64,000 nucleotides of DNA from Microcoleus sp. FACHB-672 (GTDB lineage Bacteria > Cyanobacteriota > Cyanobacteriia > Cyanobacteriales > Oscillatoriaceae): assembly GCF_014695725.1 (NCBI RefSeq), contig NZ_JACJOU010000021.1, forward strand, positions 124,001-188,000, in the 5' to 3' direction. The translations under genes were made by a program, and so were the position numbers. This document shows positions 63,803-64,000 of this stretch, piece by piece (the stretch's first letter is position 1; each line of letters opens with the position of its first letter). Under the pieces are notes generated by a model. That model searched no databases, was not told where the DNA came from, and saw only the letters and a program-made list of their open reading frames with translations.

Positions 63803-63847
63803 GAAGTCAGAAGTCAGAAGTGATGTAAGGGTTCTGGCTTCTGGCTT
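63803..63847. terminator. Imperfect inverted repeat between cysK and the J-protein gene
   Basis: AAGTCAGAAGTCAGAA (63804-63819) pairs with TTCTGGCTTCTGGCTT (63832-63847) over 14 of 16 positions. It is directly after the cysK stop. The T-run is on the plus strand side, so its direction does not match cysK; the role is uncertain. Confidence 0.4.
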
Positions 63848-63854
63848 TTTGCGC

Positions 63855-64000
63855 TTAACCCACAACTGCTGGGACGCTGAGTTCGGCTTCTTGGAACAAA
63901 GGGGTACTCAAGTAGCGCTCTCCGAAGCTGGGCTGAACCATCACAATTAATTTTCCTTTATTTTCAGGGCGCTTGCCAACCGCAATGGCGGCGCAAAGGG
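63855..64000 (-). CDS. cysK: Cysteine synthase A, C-terminal fragment
   Basis: The gene runs off the right edge; only the last 47 codons and the TAA are present. The residues [19 protein letters not shown] and ERYLSTPLF are the C-terminal end of O-acetylserine sulfhydrylase (CysK), the PLP enzyme that makes cysteine from O-acetylserine and sulfide. The frame is open to the window edge. Its N-terminal part and active-site Lys cannot be seen. Confidence 0.92.
   Translation of the reverse strand, partial: LCAAIAVGKRPENKGKLIVMVQPSFGERYLSTPLFQEAELSVPAVVG

Overview
The window is chromosomal DNA from a cyanobacterium, most likely a filamentous Oscillatoriales/Microcoleus-type organism. The evidence is a carboxysome shell gene (ccmO), a phycobiliprotein lyase, a phycobilisome CpcD-type linker domain, a GUN4-domain protein, a carotenoid C-3',4' desaturase (CrtD), a CYP120-like P450, and many TPR, WD40, FHA and Ser/Thr kinase proteins. 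There is no plasmid, prophage, CRISPR, rRNA or tRNA signature that I can see. The sequence is full of the GCCGG/CCGGC word, while the classic cyanobacterial HIP1 octamer (GCGATCGC) is sparse.

Layout. 1-1.5 kb: end of ccmO and a LysR regulator of the CO2-response type. 2-6.3 kb: a GT4 glycosyltransferase, a small zinc-ribbon protein, tandem hairpin repeats, a zinc alcohol dehydrogenase and an AmpG-like MFS protein. 6.5-13.2 kb: a signalling island with an HTH-like protein, a zinc-ribbon Ser/Thr kinase, and on the opposite strand a compact run of FHA-zinc ribbon, FHA-flavoprotein and membrane protein, with a P450 upstream. 14-18.7 kb: prohibitin, endonuclease V, a 15-TPR protein and a small protein. 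18.8-26.1 kb, minus strand: MFS transporter, MoeZ-like E1-rhodanese, JAMM protease, murD, a small membrane protein and glyS. 26.7-36.6 kb: a TPR protein, a DUF2470 protein, ferredoxin, carotenoid-desaturase-like flavoprotein, GUN4, WD40, an M16 peptidase, crtD and a Uma2 nuclease remnant. 36.7-47 kb: a large membrane-anchored repeat protein, hslO, a SRPBCC protein, a CpcD-repeat chimera with a truncated copy of its head, a CpcS-type lyase, a beta-CASP metallo-hydrolase and a small cyanobacterial protein. 48-52.5 kb: an ABC-2 transporter operon with two paralogous permeases. 52.6-58.8 kb: UspA, leuB, fructosamine kinase, sucD, sucC and a decayed SDR. 59-64 kb: a second membrane-anchored repeat protein, a FetB-type permease, a two-domain QueD protein, a DnaJ protein and the C-terminal end of cysK.

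Functional themes. Carbon concentration and light harvesting occur at ccmO/LysR, the CpcD protein, CpcS, GUN4 and the carotenoid enzymes. Sulfur transfer is suggested by MoeZ plus a JAMM protease, resembling the MoeZ/Mec half of the actinobacterial CysO cysteine pathway. The FHA/kinase/flavoprotein group looks like a phospho-signalling module joined to a redox enzyme. The strongest candidates for under-described biology are the FHA-flavoprotein operon and the CpcD chimera, which has an acidic repeat region and a basic tail and is preceded by a truncated duplicate of its own 5' end. All functional assignments come from reading motifs and remembered family sequences; no database search was run.
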